DNA from: Dactylorhiza incarnata
Lineage: Eukaryota; Streptophyta; Magnoliopsida; Asparagales; Orchidaceae
Direction: 5' to 3'
Length of the DNA: 64,000 bases
Assembly: GCA_033032865.1 (NCBI GenBank)
Contig: JAWHQI010000060.1
Span: 10,930,001 to 10,994,000, forward strand
A program made the translations under genes and the position numbers. Under the pieces are notes generated by a model. It was given only the letters and a program-made list of their open reading frames with translations, did no database searches and had not been told where the DNA came from. Shown here in pieces: positions 13,301-22,700 of this stretch; the first letter of the stretch is position 1, and the number at the start of each line of letters is the position of its first letter.

Positions 13301-13875
13301 ATTCTCATTGTATTCATTTCATGAGGTTTGTGTTCTTGACCCAACAGGGGGATATGAGAGCGCTGGAGGATATCACATACGAGAAACGGAAGGACTTCAT
13401 CTCGAAGCACCGACTTCCTTCTGAAGAAATCCCAATGATCTCCTTCCACACCGAAGCGAGGATAGCTCCGGGCGTTCTGGCCACCATGTCCCACATCGCC
13501 CATGCCGAGATCCCATGGCTTCCCCTTCCCCGCTTCGTCCTCTCCGCCGACAGCATCAGTTCACCCGAAGGAGGGAGAAAGGTGCCGGTGATCATCCCTC
13601 TAGCCACCGCCATGGCGGTGTGCGCATTGCATCTAAAACTCCGGTACGGAGAGGCGAGCGACGGGCTGGTGACGCGCCGGGATGCGGAGGTTCCCGGCTC
13701 GACCGTCGTGAGGCTTTCCAGGAAGCTGGATCACAGTTGGATGGTGTACGCGACGATGAAGAAGGACAAGTTTGAGGCGGATGCCAGCGAGATGTGTGAG
13801 GCTCTGATGACCATGCTTGTTGAGATGGGCAGGAGGCGGAGTTTTGCTGAGCACCTGGTAAGGGCAGAATGCTAG
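7372..13875 (+). CDS. Alpha/beta-hydrolase superfamily (lipase-like) gene, 5' end unresolved
   Basis: Four exons join in frame: 7,372-7,421, 7,509-7,606, 7,849-8,136 and 13,348-13,875 (TAG), giving about 320 residues. Every junction has GT/AG ends (gtgagg...tcag, gtaaat...ttcag, gtaaag...aacag). The product matches a conserved plant alpha/beta-hydrolase family: [15 protein letters not shown] holds the nucleophile elbow G-x-S-x-[16 protein letters not shown] offers the acid region, and KLDHSWMVY the likely catalytic His. The substrate is unknown. The first coding exon was not found; a gypsy relic and a C tract lie just upstream. Introns one and two are short (87 and 242 bp), but intron three is 5,211 bp and full of foreign DNA. 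A possible donor at 13,860 (GTAAGG) might extend the gene. With all visible exons open it may still be functional. Confidence 0.75.
8192..8228. repeat. Homopolymer of 37 G
   Basis: The longest G run of the window, in intron three of the hydrolase gene, 56 bp after the donor site. Confidence 0.9.
8229..9444 (-). other. Intronic DNA, probably leader of a gypsy element
   Basis: No coding sequence is recognisable. It lies on the internal side of a minus-strand primer-binding site (9,445-9,456), so at least the part next to it should be retrotransposon leader. A phrase with cttgggttatagccc / cttgggttctagccc occurs twice (9,343-9,410). Confidence 0.35.
9445..9800 (-). mobile_element. Ty3/gypsy LTR end with primer-binding site
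   Basis: On the minus strand the sequence ...CATGACA ends an LTR at 9,466. Nine bases later comes TGGTATCAGAGC (9,456-9,445), the standard primer-binding site complementary to initiator tRNA-Met. This order (LTR end in TGACA, then TGGTATCAGAGC) is the hallmark of Tekay/Del-like gypsy elements. The LTR runs to higher coordinates, but its TGTAAC start is not visible before the AT-rich tract at ~9,800. It is a truncated copy within the hydrolase intron. Confidence 0.65.
9801..10149. other. AT-rich tract and unclassified intronic DNA
   Basis: At 9,801-9,950 the sequence is almost pure A/T with repeated atatttatatattatcttt words. At 9,960-10,149 it is GC-richer and unrecognised. No gene is seen. 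Confidence 0.6.
10150..10240 (+). repeat. Inverted-repeat arm, left of the plastid DNA
   Basis: About 80 bp here (taattacaggttgcatccctctta, then gaaattacaaaaac) match the reverse complement of 13,000-13,080 at roughly three quarters of positions. The same style of sequence forms the arms of the fold-back element at 20,815-21,065. The two arms enclose the plastid-derived mosaic. Confidence 0.6.
10279..10310. repeat. Homopolymer of 32 C
   Basis: A C run between the left inverted arm and the start of the plastid-derived block. Confidence 0.9.
10351..10591 (+). pseudogene. Plastid 23S rRNA fragment in the nucleus (first copy)
   Basis: Sense-strand sequence of the chloroplast 23S rRNA middle region, recognisable by gagtgcgtaatagctcactg, aagatgaacggggctaag and gaagcacccgcg. 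It carries scattered substitutions, so it is not a working rRNA gene. Positions ~10,438-10,591 are repeated at 11,239-11,390. Confidence 0.85.
10598..10939 (-). pseudogene. Plastid 16S rRNA fragment in the nucleus
   Basis: Antisense 16S sequence. Landmarks are actgctgcctcccgtaggag near 10,784-10,803, tctcagtcccagtgtggctg, and cttaccgcagctgctggcac near 10,632. It covers roughly the 5' third of the molecule. Substitutions and the missing remainder show a non-functional insertion. Confidence 0.9.
10940..11089. other. Plastid-like segment, not assigned
   Basis: It lies between two rRNA fragments. The GC content and wording (ggattctcaatacttctgtc) suggest rRNA-operon or neighbouring plastid DNA, but I could not place it. 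Confidence 0.35.
11090..11237 (-). pseudogene. Plastid 23S rRNA 3'-region fragment
   Basis: Antisense 23S near its 3' end: agatcactcatcttggggtg, ggatgctttcagcagttatc and cggtcctctcgtactag. It ends abruptly at ~11,237, where a sense-strand 23S segment starts. This is a rearranged junction not found in a plastid genome. Confidence 0.85.
11239..11576 (+). pseudogene. Plastid 23S rRNA fragment (second copy plus distal segment)
   Basis: At 11,239-11,394 it repeats the region of 10,438-10,591 with about eight differences. Then ~11,398-11,576 is a more distal 23S segment (ggcgtagtcgatggacaaca, ggaggctaggttagccgaaa). The ~200 bases that separate these parts in the real gene are missing. It is a deleted, duplicated plastid insertion. 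Confidence 0.85.
11640..11882. other. Plastid-like noncoding segment, not assigned
   Basis: The wording (gaattctgtttactcacttt, tttcctgctaggattgaaaa) is familiar from chloroplast noncoding DNA, and it sits between certain plastid pieces. I cannot name the locus with confidence. Confidence 0.45.
11890..12150 (-). pseudogene. atpA: Plastid atpA fragment
   Basis: Minus-strand translation gives the conserved middle of the plastid ATP synthase alpha subunit: [32 protein letters not shown] and SKQAQAYRQ. It is preceded in another frame by [11 protein letters not shown]. Only ~85 codons of ~505 are present. It has no start, and a frame change lies near 12,075. A relic within the nuclear plastid insertion. 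Confidence 0.9.
12165..12512 (-). pseudogene. rpl2: Plastid rpl2 exon 1 fragment
   Basis: Minus-strand translation matches plastid ribosomal protein L2: [57 protein letters not shown], then after a stop [19 protein letters not shown]. The interruption near 12,270 shows decay. In plastids rpl2 is not next to atpA or ndhH, so the order here is scrambled. Confidence 0.9.
12513..12779 (+). pseudogene. ndhH: Plastid ndhH 3' end
   Basis: Plus-strand translation gives the C-terminus of NADH dehydrogenase subunit [54 protein letters not shown] and a stop at 12,777-12,779. The N-terminal nine tenths are absent, and a short deletion lies near 12,560. It is directly followed by ndhA as in the plastid small single-copy region, so this piece was transferred as one block. 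Confidence 0.92.
12781..12992 (+). pseudogene. ndhA: Plastid ndhA 5' end
   Basis: It starts with ATG at 12,781, one base after the ndhH stop, exactly as in plastids. Translation gives [35 protein letters not shown] and [14 protein letters not shown], then is cut off at ~12,992. About 70 codons of ndhA exon 1 remain. Confidence 0.92.
12995..13085 (-). repeat. Inverted-repeat arm, right of the plastid DNA
   Basis: The segment tttttgtaatttaaaaaata...ggtgcaacttgtaattatgc is the inverted partner of 10,150-10,240. The arms suggest that the plastid mosaic lies within, or between two copies of, a fold-back/MITE-type element. Confidence 0.6.
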
Positions 13876-15699
13876 TTTTTTTTTTTAAATTTCTGCATTA
13901 GACGTTACTATACATTGGTTGAATTCTAGATTTTCATGGCAGGAGAAACTGCTTGTTATTGAAATCATAGAGTTTGCAAACACATTTTCATTAATTATTC
14001 AGAGATTATATTTTTCAAATCCCCTTTCAGATTTCTATTTTTTTTTTGATAAAATTCACTTTCATTTCAAAGAGAAGTATTTTTGTGTTATGGTTTTAGT
14101 TTTCTAATCCCTTTCACAGTACACATGCATCACTAGCTTATGCTATTTTCATCTTCTTCCTCATATTAGAACATCTAAAATCAATTGGTTATAGGTGGTG
14201 CACCGGTGATCCATACAAAATGCGCAGGACTATGAGTTTTTCGATGTAGGAATAAATTTTCAGCCTGCCTATCACGTGTATGGTATTTGACCTCTAACGC
14301 GACCTCTTTTAAAAGCATAATAGAAATGAGCTTGTTTTGATAGAAGGGGGCCAATATCTAGTAAGGCTACATTGGACTTATTGGGGTGCGACTATATTCT
14401 CAACAATTTCTTCCATTCTCTCCCTCCTTTATCTGCATTCCTCTGTTATGCTCTCCCTCTCTTTCTCTTCCTTCCTCTCTCTCTATCCCTCCCCTAAGTT
14501 GTTTCTTTTGTCTCCTGATTTCTATATGGTCTCTATCCCTCCCCTAAGTTTCTGTTATGCTCTCCCTCTGCTTCTCGATGTTCGATTCACCAATTCAATT
14601 GTATTTGAGCGTAATAAGTGCCCCCGTGTTCTCACTCTAGGAATAGTTTCATTGTTCGGAGGCTTTTACTTTCTCGACTTGAATATTATGCTCGGAGAGT
14701 CCATCTTCTCATTTGGGGCATGCAAAAATGCTTTTATTGAATAACAGTATATAAACTGTCATCCACCGATGAGAAGGATTCCTATAGCTCTTGCAGAAGA
14801 TGTTTTTTTTTCATCACATCTCTGCTAGTCTTTTCTCGAGATCACATCGGACGGTGCACGAAGATGAAGTTTATGATTCGACGTTTTTTAATGAGGTGGC
14901 CTAATGTCGTGTGCCAGTGGTTGAAGAGTTGTTTTTTTTTTTATAAATAAAGATACATTATTTTTGTTCTCAACATTACGAATTCCCTTTTTAAGTTTGT
15001 AGATTCGGTTTTCGCCAACGATAGGGATGGGTGGATGACTGGCAGGAGGTTGAAGGCTTTCCTTAATTATAGGCTTGGAAAGAGGAGGATATAATTGCAT
15101 GCTCATATTTGATCCCATCCACATGTCGACATAACTATGGTTCATCCAATAAGAAACCTTCGCGTGGGAAGAAATCATTGGCTCGACACGGTAACCCGTC
15201 AAAAAGAGTTCTCAAGGGGGTATGTAGTAAGAAAGCATCTGATGGGAGTATTTCTTATCTGATTATCAACCATAGAGGCAAATAGATAATTTCTTCAAAT
15301 TTTGGTTTTTGTACAATTTTCGACTATTTGCGCATTGCGGCGGCGAGCAACAACGTATCGGCTTTTTCCGCATCCAATTCGGGTCTGGGCTGTAAAATTA
15401 TTTTCTGCACTCTCCTACAAGTTAATGTACCTTCCCAACAGCCTATTATTATGGTGGATGAATGCTTATGCTCACTACCTACTATGCCTTGAGAGGAGAC
15501 AATCCATGAACAAGAACATGTGAAAACAAAAGAGAAGGTAAAAAATAGTGTAAGCAAATGAAAAAAAAAGTCAGGAGGAAAATAGAAAAGAAGAAGCAAT
15601 TCAAAAATAGATTACTTTAATATATATAGTATATCACCATTCTATAATATATACATATATCACTGTTTTTCTTCTTCTAATCTTACCTCCCCAACCTGA
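13876..15699. other. Intergenic, no recognisable gene
   Basis: 3' flank of the hydrolase gene and unclassified DNA. CT-rich microsatellite-like sequence lies at 14,400-14,570, where tctctatccctcccctaagtt occurs twice. Short open frames (14,337-14,744; 14,888-15,202) have no recognisable domains. Confidence 0.6.
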
Positions 15700-15905
15700 A
15701 ACTATGCCTCAGTTTGACGCGGTGGTTAAATTCCGTCGTTTGTGAACGCCCGACCTCACCTAAGAACTTCATTCACTTTTATGTTCAAAACTAGTTTTCT
15801 TTTTTGATGCCTCATGCCAAACATACATTGCCAAATATATATTATGGTGACATTTGTGTCCAAACTCACCGGAGCAAAAACGTCGCGTCAAAAGGAGCCT
15901 AAATG
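15700..15905. mobile_element. MITE relative of the element at 23,459-23,655
   Basis: The right half (aactagttttcttttttgat, then tccaaactcaccggagcaaa) matches the right half of the MITE at 23,459-23,655. The left end (gcctcagtttgacgcgg) resembles the inverted right end (aggctccttttgacgcga). It is a diverged copy in the 3' flank of the NLP gene. Confidence 0.5.
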
Positions 15906-16114
15906 TACAGTTTGGGCTTCATTCGACTCTTATTTTTGCAAAATTCGCGCCCACGTCGCCACAATCCGAATGCGGGAGCCTCTGCGCAGCACGAAATGTG
16001 CATAAACCAGCTGCGACATGCTATTTCACGCCCCGAGCAGTGGCCGCCGCCCCTGTCCCGAATGCGGGAGCCTCTTCGCGGCAGAAGATGAGCGTAAAAC
16101 AACATTGATTTGTG

Positions 16115-16707
16115 CTACAAATTTGCCGGTTCGTCATGGACCGACAGTCTGATCACCGGCGGCTCCGACACCGTCGAGATCTCGATGCACTCCTCGAGAT
16201 CCTCATCACAAGCGAGCATAATCCAAACACGGTCCCCGCCCAAATACTTGATGCCAAATTCGCCCGCTCCCAGCCCCAACCTCTTTCCGACCTCCGCACG
16301 GAGGTCGACAAATCCGGCGTCGCTCGCCCACCTGAACCTTATGATGTCCTCCTTGTAAGAAGCCTTCGCGATGAGAAGTTTTCGCTCCGGTACGAAATCG
16401 GAGGGAGGATTTCTCGCTAATATCGAGCTCGTCGAACCGTCCATTGAAAAGAGAGGGGCCATATTTTGATCTTCTGAAACATTATCAGCGCCCGCAGGAT
16501 GCTCGTCGAACCCTCCGCGGCCCGGACTTCCATGGCATGATCCTCGAGACGCGGGAGTTCGAGTTTTCATGGCGCCTTCGGAGGAAGTTTGACATTTCCC
16601 AGAATCTGAAGCTTTTGGATCTTCTGCCATAGAACAATCTGTATCGAAATGGGCAGGCAGGGGCATGGATCTCGCTGCATCTGGAAGGCGACAGACCAGA
16701 GGATTAA
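16115..16707 (-). pseudogene. Severed PB1-domain part of the NLP gene
   Basis: Same frame as the NLP exon before it, but cut off by the MITE at 16,708-16,818. The C-terminal ~85 residues form a PB1 domain (KASYKEDIIRFRW, EVGKRLGLGAGEFGIKYL, LACDEDLEECIEIS, IRLSVHD), with a stop at 16,115. In NLP proteins PB1 mediates dimer and oligomer formation. Upstream is a low-complexity linker (AEDPKASDSGKC). Removing the 111 bp MITE and one 3 bp target copy (114 bp, a multiple of three) would leave the frame open, so the insertion alone explains the break. Unless the MITE is spliced out, this part is not translated. Confidence 0.85.
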
Positions 16708-16818
16708 GACTCCGTTTGGAGGGACTTATTTTCACCGGTCAAGCGGTTACGACCGCATGAACCGGACCTTAATTCGTAACCGCTTGACCGGTGAAAATAA
16801 GTCCCCTCAAACGAAGCC
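16708..16818. mobile_element. Tourist-like (PIF/Harbinger) MITE, 111 bp, TSD TAA
   Basis: Near-perfect fold-back. The left 44 bases (gactccgtttggagggactt...) pair with the right 44 (ggcttcgtttgaggggactt... on the minus strand), leaving a ~23 bp loop. TAA flanks both sides (16,705-16,707 and 16,819-16,821), the target typical of PIF/Harbinger elements. It sits inside the last coding exon of the NLP gene and supplies TAA and TGA stops in the NLP frame (TAA at 16,771-16,769). Confidence 0.9.
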
Positions 16819-19800
16819 TAAGAATCAGTGCTGACTCTGCATCCTGGCTAGACTCAATGACTTGTTTGAGCTTTGAAAGAGAGCTGCTGACTTTGTTAAT
16901 CTCGCGGGAAGGCCAACGGGAAATCCCATGCCTCCGACAAATGCGCTTCAGTGTTGTGGGACAGACTGCGAAGATACGAAAGTCACAGGTTAGTACCACA
17001 CCTAAAAAAAGAGGCAATTGTTATTAGCACTACTGATTTGGCTATCCGCACTCACTTTTAGGTCTTTTTTAGAGACTCAAAAAATCTAACCGCACTCACA
17101 GCTCTTAGCCAGCTCTCTATCTCCCTCACGTGCCTTTCTCTGTTCGCGAATCCTGAAACTTCCGCATGCCCACCGCTCGCCCCGACCGGACCACTGAAAT
17201 CAGCCGGATTTTTCGCCGGCGGACCACCATCGAAGAAGGAATCCCGCAGTCCTTAGGTTTGACTCCCGCCTTCGCCTGTTCGCGATTTCTGAAATTTTAG
17301 GGCGATTTCTCTGCTAGGATAGGGCGAAACAATCGTTTTCTTTCATTAATGCTAAATGCGGGCTGTTTCTCTGCTATTCCTTCATCTCTATGATATTCCT
17401 TCGTTTCTCTTCATTTCTCTGTTAAACAGCATCGCCTGTTTTTGTTTTGTTTTACTCATTGCCGAAGCAGACAATTGTATAATTTCAGTATCAGTTCTAT
17501 GTAATCTATATAATTTCAGTTGGGATAATCTATGTGATTCAGTAAGTTGAGATTATCTATGCAATCAGTAGGCATAAAATGATTTTGATGTAATCAATAA
17601 GCTGTAATCAATGATTTTGTCAAGGAATTAATTATATTTTGATGGTATTTTGAGATGTTTATTTATATCAATATAATTGTGGTGATATTATTCACAATCC
17701 TTTATATTTTCATTACTAAAAAAAATTGTTTGCGGATAACGATTATGTTTGCGGATAGTCATTTTCAAAAATAGCTGTTTGAATATATCAAATAGTTGCG
17801 GATAGCCAAAAGTGCGGTGCTAATAACAACTGTCAAATTTTTTTTTCTTCAAAATAACATTAAATTCCTAATATTAACACACACTGATCAGCTAAGTGTA
17901 CACACGCCTCCCCCTTCCTCTCTCATCTCTCTCTCTCTCTCTGTATCTGGACGCGCCCATCCCTACAAGGGTGCCGGCCGTCGGATAAGCCGCTCAATTT
18001 TGATGCGATTCTTTATTTGGGTTGAATTTTTTGGGGGGAATTGGAAGCGCTAGGGTTTCTAATCTAGGGTTCCCGGGCCTTTTCCTTCTCCGAATTCGCA
18101 CAGCTCTCTGTGCTCAGCAATTGATTCAGGATTTAAGGAGAAACCTAGACATTCATACTTGTTATTTGGATTTCTTTGTTCTTTCTTGCCTGATAGTTTT
18201 GATCCATCTTAGGTTTCTTGTAGTAATCATTTTTCAGAGGAAATGGCTCTTGCTTTTTCCGTCTTTCTTATTGGTTATGGTTTTGATCCGTCTTAGGCTT
18301 CTGCTTTTCATTTCCCGTGAAGGAGGAGGGAATTCTACGCAGAAATTGGTGTAAAAATAACATGTTTTGGTGGGTCAATAGCCATAATCGATGTGCTTAT
18401 AACATTGCCATTTTTTTTATTAGGGTTTAAGAGTTAGGGTTTAAGATTTTTTGCGTAAAAATATTAAGCATCTAAGATTAAAAAATGTGTCTTACCGCCA
18501 AGATTCGTAGCAGCAGCTATGAGGCTCCCGGAGAAGTATTGCTGAAGTGCCTCTAAACTTATTACTCGCTCTGTCTTTCCCGGCTTCTTCTCCGGCACTT
18601 TATTCGTGTCCCGCACTTTATTCGTGCGGACGGTTTGTGCGGGAATTGGGACACTCCCGATGGCCTTCTTCGCGTTCATTCCCGAATCAGCGCGCGCCAC
18701 GGAGTGCTGCTCTTCGAGAATCATGTTCATGGGTGAATAGGTAATCAGGTCATCCGTTTGAAGAGGATAGCAATGTGCTGCTGCTGTTGTAGTAGTAAAA
18801 TTCTGCCACACCAAGGTTAAGATGGACTCCATCAAAGAATGCTGCTCAATGGGTTCCCTGCAGCCTGATGGGAGGAAGAACTCAGCAACATAGACATCAT
18901 CTTCTGAATGAGAGCTCCGAAAGCATAGGGCGAGGCAACTCGCTAAACCGAACATCTGCGCATAGTGAACGAGAGGATACTCGTCCTTGAAGAACTTGGT
19001 GATGTCGCCGCAGAAGCACGGGCGTCGGCGAGAAAATGCTCTGCCGACGACCCCTTGACCCCTCTGAAGATGGTGCTCGGAGCAGGCGTCTCGGAAGCCC
19101 CTCATCCGAGCATCCGCAGCGTAAAATGCTGCATCCGTCAGTGACATGCAGACTCGTCCATTTTGGCTCGCATCGGAGGTTGAGAAGCGATTTGTAGAAC
19201 CATTGAGTTCCGGAAGAAAAGGGCGGTGCTGGCAAGGGACCCAAGTCTGAGCAAGAGGCAGGTTGTGGGACTCGCAGACCAGAGTTAGAGTCTTCCGAAT
19301 TTCGGCGAGAGCAGCTTGGCGACCATCGTTGTTTGGCTGTAAACATGCCTGAGTGATGCCGAATTTAAGGAAAATAAAATAAAATAATACTATGTAAATG
19401 TAGTTGAACAAACCGGAATAGTCTGGGGTTCCAAGATTTCACAGCTCTTCAAATTTACCGCCTGCAGCAAACTGTCAATATTTTACCAGAAGAAGGATTA
19501 TAGTAAAAACAATGTGGGGCATTTACCCTGTATGTTTATATTTCATAGTATTCCTCGAGCGTGTTAACGTACTTTCCTCATGACGGCGGCGGCTCGGAAG
19601 ACACGACGTGGCAACGGTGCGATGGCTATTGAGAAGGATACAATGATGGCGATGTCGTTGGAGATGGAGATGGCCATAGCCATGGAGATGCTTTGGAGAA
19701 GATGATGATGATAATGATGGAGCCATTTATTTTAAATCTTGAATGCTAGATAGCAAGAGAATGTTTCTCAAAAGAGAAAGTCTTAATCACCCACACTGTA

Positions 19801-22588
19801 AGAAAAAAATATGCTTGTCTATGCATTTCTTCAACCAAACACATCGTTTTCTTTCCCTTTAGCATTTCGACCACCCCTTTTGCCATCTTTTACTCGCTTC
19901 AATCACACTTTTTCTTATTGTTAGACAAAAAGCCATTTATTTGGCAACGACAATAGTACATGACCCGCTCAGGCTACAATCGAGTGCCATGGCTTCCGCA
20001 CATTACGCCGGGGAGACCCTGTGCATGGCCTCTAGTATCTATTAATTGAAGTTATTGATGTCAAATGGTGAATGTCTACGAAGCTATTGTACTAGAGATG
20101 TTAAACATTTAGGGTTTGGCTCGATGCTATTGTACTAGAGATGTTATAAGAATTCGGGTTTGGCTCGATGCTATTGTACTAGAGATGTTAAACATTTTAG
20201 GTTTGGCTCGATGCTATTGTACTAGAGATGTTAAAGATTTCGGGTTTGGCTCGATGCTATTGTACTAGAGATGTTAAAGATTTCGGGTTTGGCTCGATGC
20301 TATTGTACTAGAGATGTTAAAGATTTCGGGTTTGGCTCGATGCTATTGTACTAGAGATGTTAAACATTTTAGGTTTGGCTCGATGCTATTGTACTAGAGA
20401 TGTTAAAGATTTCGGGTTTGGCTCGATGCTATTGTACTAGAGATGTTAAAGATTTCGGGTTTGGCTCGATGCTATTGTACTAGAGATGTTAAACATTTAG
20501 GGTTTGGCTCGATGCTATTGTACTAGAGATGTTAAACATTTAGGGTTTGGCTCGATGCTAGTGTATTAGATATGGAAGCGAGAAGATGACCGCGGGATGC
20601 AAGAAATGAACGAGGAGGCAAAGGACACAGAAAGAAACCCGAAGAAGAGGCAGAAAAAGGGCGACACAACTACGAAAAATGAAGCCGTAACTCAATTTGT
20701 GCAATTGTGCTAAATAATGTCATCGAAATAGAGGACACAACAAACATGTTTTGATTCATTTTTTTAAAGATGTCAGCAAGTCAAACACCCGACATCTCCA
20801 AATACTTACCGTGACCGTTCTTCCGACTTTGCATAATTACAAGAACCTCCTCTAGATTTTTTTGAAATTACCAAAAAGTCTTCCGAATTAACATTGTTAA
20901 CTTTTAGTACAATAAACCTCCACTCTGGAAGGGGCGCACTTGTAATGCAAGTTAACTAGAAGGGGTTTTCTTGTAACATTGTCAACTCAAGGGCAGAGTT
21001 TTTTGTAATTTCAAAAAATAGATGGGAAGTCCCTATAATTATGCAAAGTCTCAAGGGAAAATGTTTGTATCCGGAGGAGAGAGGAATCCGGAACCAATTA
21101 TAGTGCGCCATGTGTAAAGAGAATTTTAGATGAATGTCTTGGATTCATCGGGCGATAATCCCGATAAAATTGAATGACCCTCGTATTCCCCGGTTACAAT
21201 CGGAGCTCAGACACAAAAATCGCTCAGTCTCAAGGGAGATCCCGATAATTAACCGCATATATCAAAATAAAATGGATCTAACACACAAAATACAAAATAG
21301 AGAAGAATAATCATGTGTTGAGATGCCAACCTCAAGAGCTCTGCACATTTTGTCAACCTCGGGTGCATAGTTGATCTTTTGCGAGGTCATAATGAGCTCA
21401 ACCACACCGACGCAGGATCGCCGGGAAGGTGGCAAAGCCAGACTTCCCCTCAAATTATACAGGAGAGCGTGAGTCAACCGGGGGTACTCCTTGGCGCTAT
21501 AGTACTGCACATTGGGCGTCCACTCCGGCAGCTTTCTCTTGAACACCCGGCCGGGGAGGCCAAGTGCGCCGCCGCTGTTTTCATCCACTGAAAACGAGTA
21601 CATCGACGACGCGGTCCGATACTGAAGAAGCTCATCGATGTGAGAATCAAGCACAAACGGCTGATCTGATGTGGTCAGAAGAAATCTATCCCCTTTCCAT
21701 ACAGGCGCCCAAACCTGCAATAGAACACTTTGATCCGTCCATTCCTTGAAAAATTCTAATGCCTGCATTAACCTCTCCTTAATCACACCAGAACTGTGGA
21801 AAAATTCATCAATTGACAGAATCGGGATGGATCCGATCTTCTCATTTTGCAAATTGTTGGAACATTTTTCAGAGTCAAAATTTCCTGCAATCAAACGAAA
21901 GGGATCTCAAACAATCAGAATGTCTTCAGATTAATGAATTTTGCCTGCAAATTCTTCACTATCGTAAGTAGAACAAAACGAAAATGTAAATGCCCAAATC
22001 AAGTTCATGGAAGAACCATAGTTCCTCACAAATTGGATGGGGATATCAGCTAGCGTAAGTAGAACAAAACGAAGATGTAAATGCCCAAATCAAGTTCATG
22101 CAAGAACCGTAGTTGCTCAAAAACTGGATGGGGGATATCAGCAACTGAGCGGATCGATGATTTGCTTCCTAGCTAGCTAGAGTTATTTTTCCATGAGTAG
22201 AACGAGAATGGAGCGAATCGCATGATGCAGATTTACATGGATTCAAAAGGGAGAAGAAAATCTAGTCTACGAAGATAATCAGAAGCAGCACAATCGAGAG
22301 AACTCGGAAACAAACAAATCTAATAATAATATAAGAACATATCAGCAAAATAGGGTTGGTTCGCAAACCGGAGATTACGGAGAGCCTGTCATCAAATATC
22401 CATACAGGAGGCTGCGGTGGAGGAAGCGAGAAGTCGAGATGATGGAGGATCGGCGGTGGAAGAGACGGCGGGGGGAGTGAAGGCGACGGTGGCTTGAAGG
22501 CGGAGGTGGACGAATTGAAGAACCTCGAGGCAGAGGCAGAGGCAGAGGCAGAGGCGGCGGCGAGGTCAAGCAGATCGGCGGTATCCAT
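16769..22588 (-). CDS. NIN-like protein (NLP, RWP-RK transcription factor), truncated by a MITE
   Basis: Five minus-strand exons join in frame: 22,588-22,369, 21,884-21,331, 19,461-19,414, 19,348-18,496 and 16,965 onward, stopping at 16,769 (623 codons). Exon 1 starts [13 protein letters not shown]. Exons 2-4 form the conserved NLP N-terminal/GAF-like region ([50 protein letters not shown]). The RWP-RK DNA-binding domain is split across exons 4 and 5 ([14 protein letters not shown], then [17 protein letters not shown]). NLPs are nuclear regulators of nitrate response. The Tourist MITE causes the stop right after RWP-RK, so the predicted product lacks PB1; the uninterrupted gene would encode about 803 residues, a normal NLP size. 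Introns 2 and 4 hold repeats. Whether the allele is expressed is unknown. Confidence 0.85.
17011..17834. mobile_element. Inverted-repeat DNA element in NLP intron 4
   Basis: The left end (caattgttattagcac, then ggctatccgca) matches the inverted right end (cagttgttattagcac, then ggctatccgca) over ~38 bp with small gaps. gcggata words recur near the right end (17,733, 17,750, 17,798), like subterminal binding motifs. The ~820 bp interior is GC-rich on its left side and AT-rich on its right. It looks like a non-autonomous DNA transposon; the superfamily is unclear and no target duplication is convincing. Confidence 0.5.
17880..18360 (+). other. Promoter/5'-UTR-like sequence inside NLP intron 4
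   Basis: A CT microsatellite (ctctctctctctctct near 17,926) is followed by gctagggtttctaatctagggtt and a gttatttggatttctttgtt style leader. This resembles the 5' UTR and leader intron of an ordinary plant gene on the plus strand. No coding exon follows. It could be a captured gene fragment. Confidence 0.3.
19462..20070. other. NLP intron 2, part without recognisable element
   Basis: Noncoding. The stretch 19,540-19,730 has ggagatggagatggccatagc-type triplet-like repeats. Nothing else was recognised. Confidence 0.5.
20072..20575 (+). repeat. 43-bp tandem repeat in NLP intron 2 (about 11.5 units)
   Basis: Units of the form tcgatgctattgtactagag + atgttaaa + (gatttcggg / cattttagg / catttaggg) + tttggc repeat head to tail. 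Three unit variants alternate, and the last unit is degenerate (gctagtgtattagatatgg). It lies in intron 2 and does not touch coding sequence. Confidence 0.9.
20815..21065. mobile_element. Fold-back/MITE element in NLP intron 2
   Basis: The left arm (actttgcataattacaagaa, ttttgaaattaccaaaaagt) pairs with the right arm (ttttttgtaatttcaaaaaa, ctataattatgcaaagtctc). Internal segments also repeat the theme (gttaactttta / gcaagttaac). It is related to the arms around the plastid mosaic (10,150 and 13,000). Exact ends and target duplication are unresolved. Confidence 0.55.
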
Positions 22589-22700
22589 GGAGAGGCGCTC
22601 GGCTTCTCCCCCAACTTCCTCTATTTCGAGGGCAAAAAAGGCGGCTGGGCGGGCACGAATTTTAAAGAGAAAAGTATGAGTCGGTTCTTTTGGTTGGGCT

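Noticed and set aside
14337..14744. 135-codon frame with hydrophobic, Ser/Leu-rich content
   Set aside because: Spans a CT-rich repeat; no domain, no splice context, no match to a known family.
20072..20575. CRISPR array
   Set aside because: Units are contiguous tandem repeats without unique spacers, in a plant intron.
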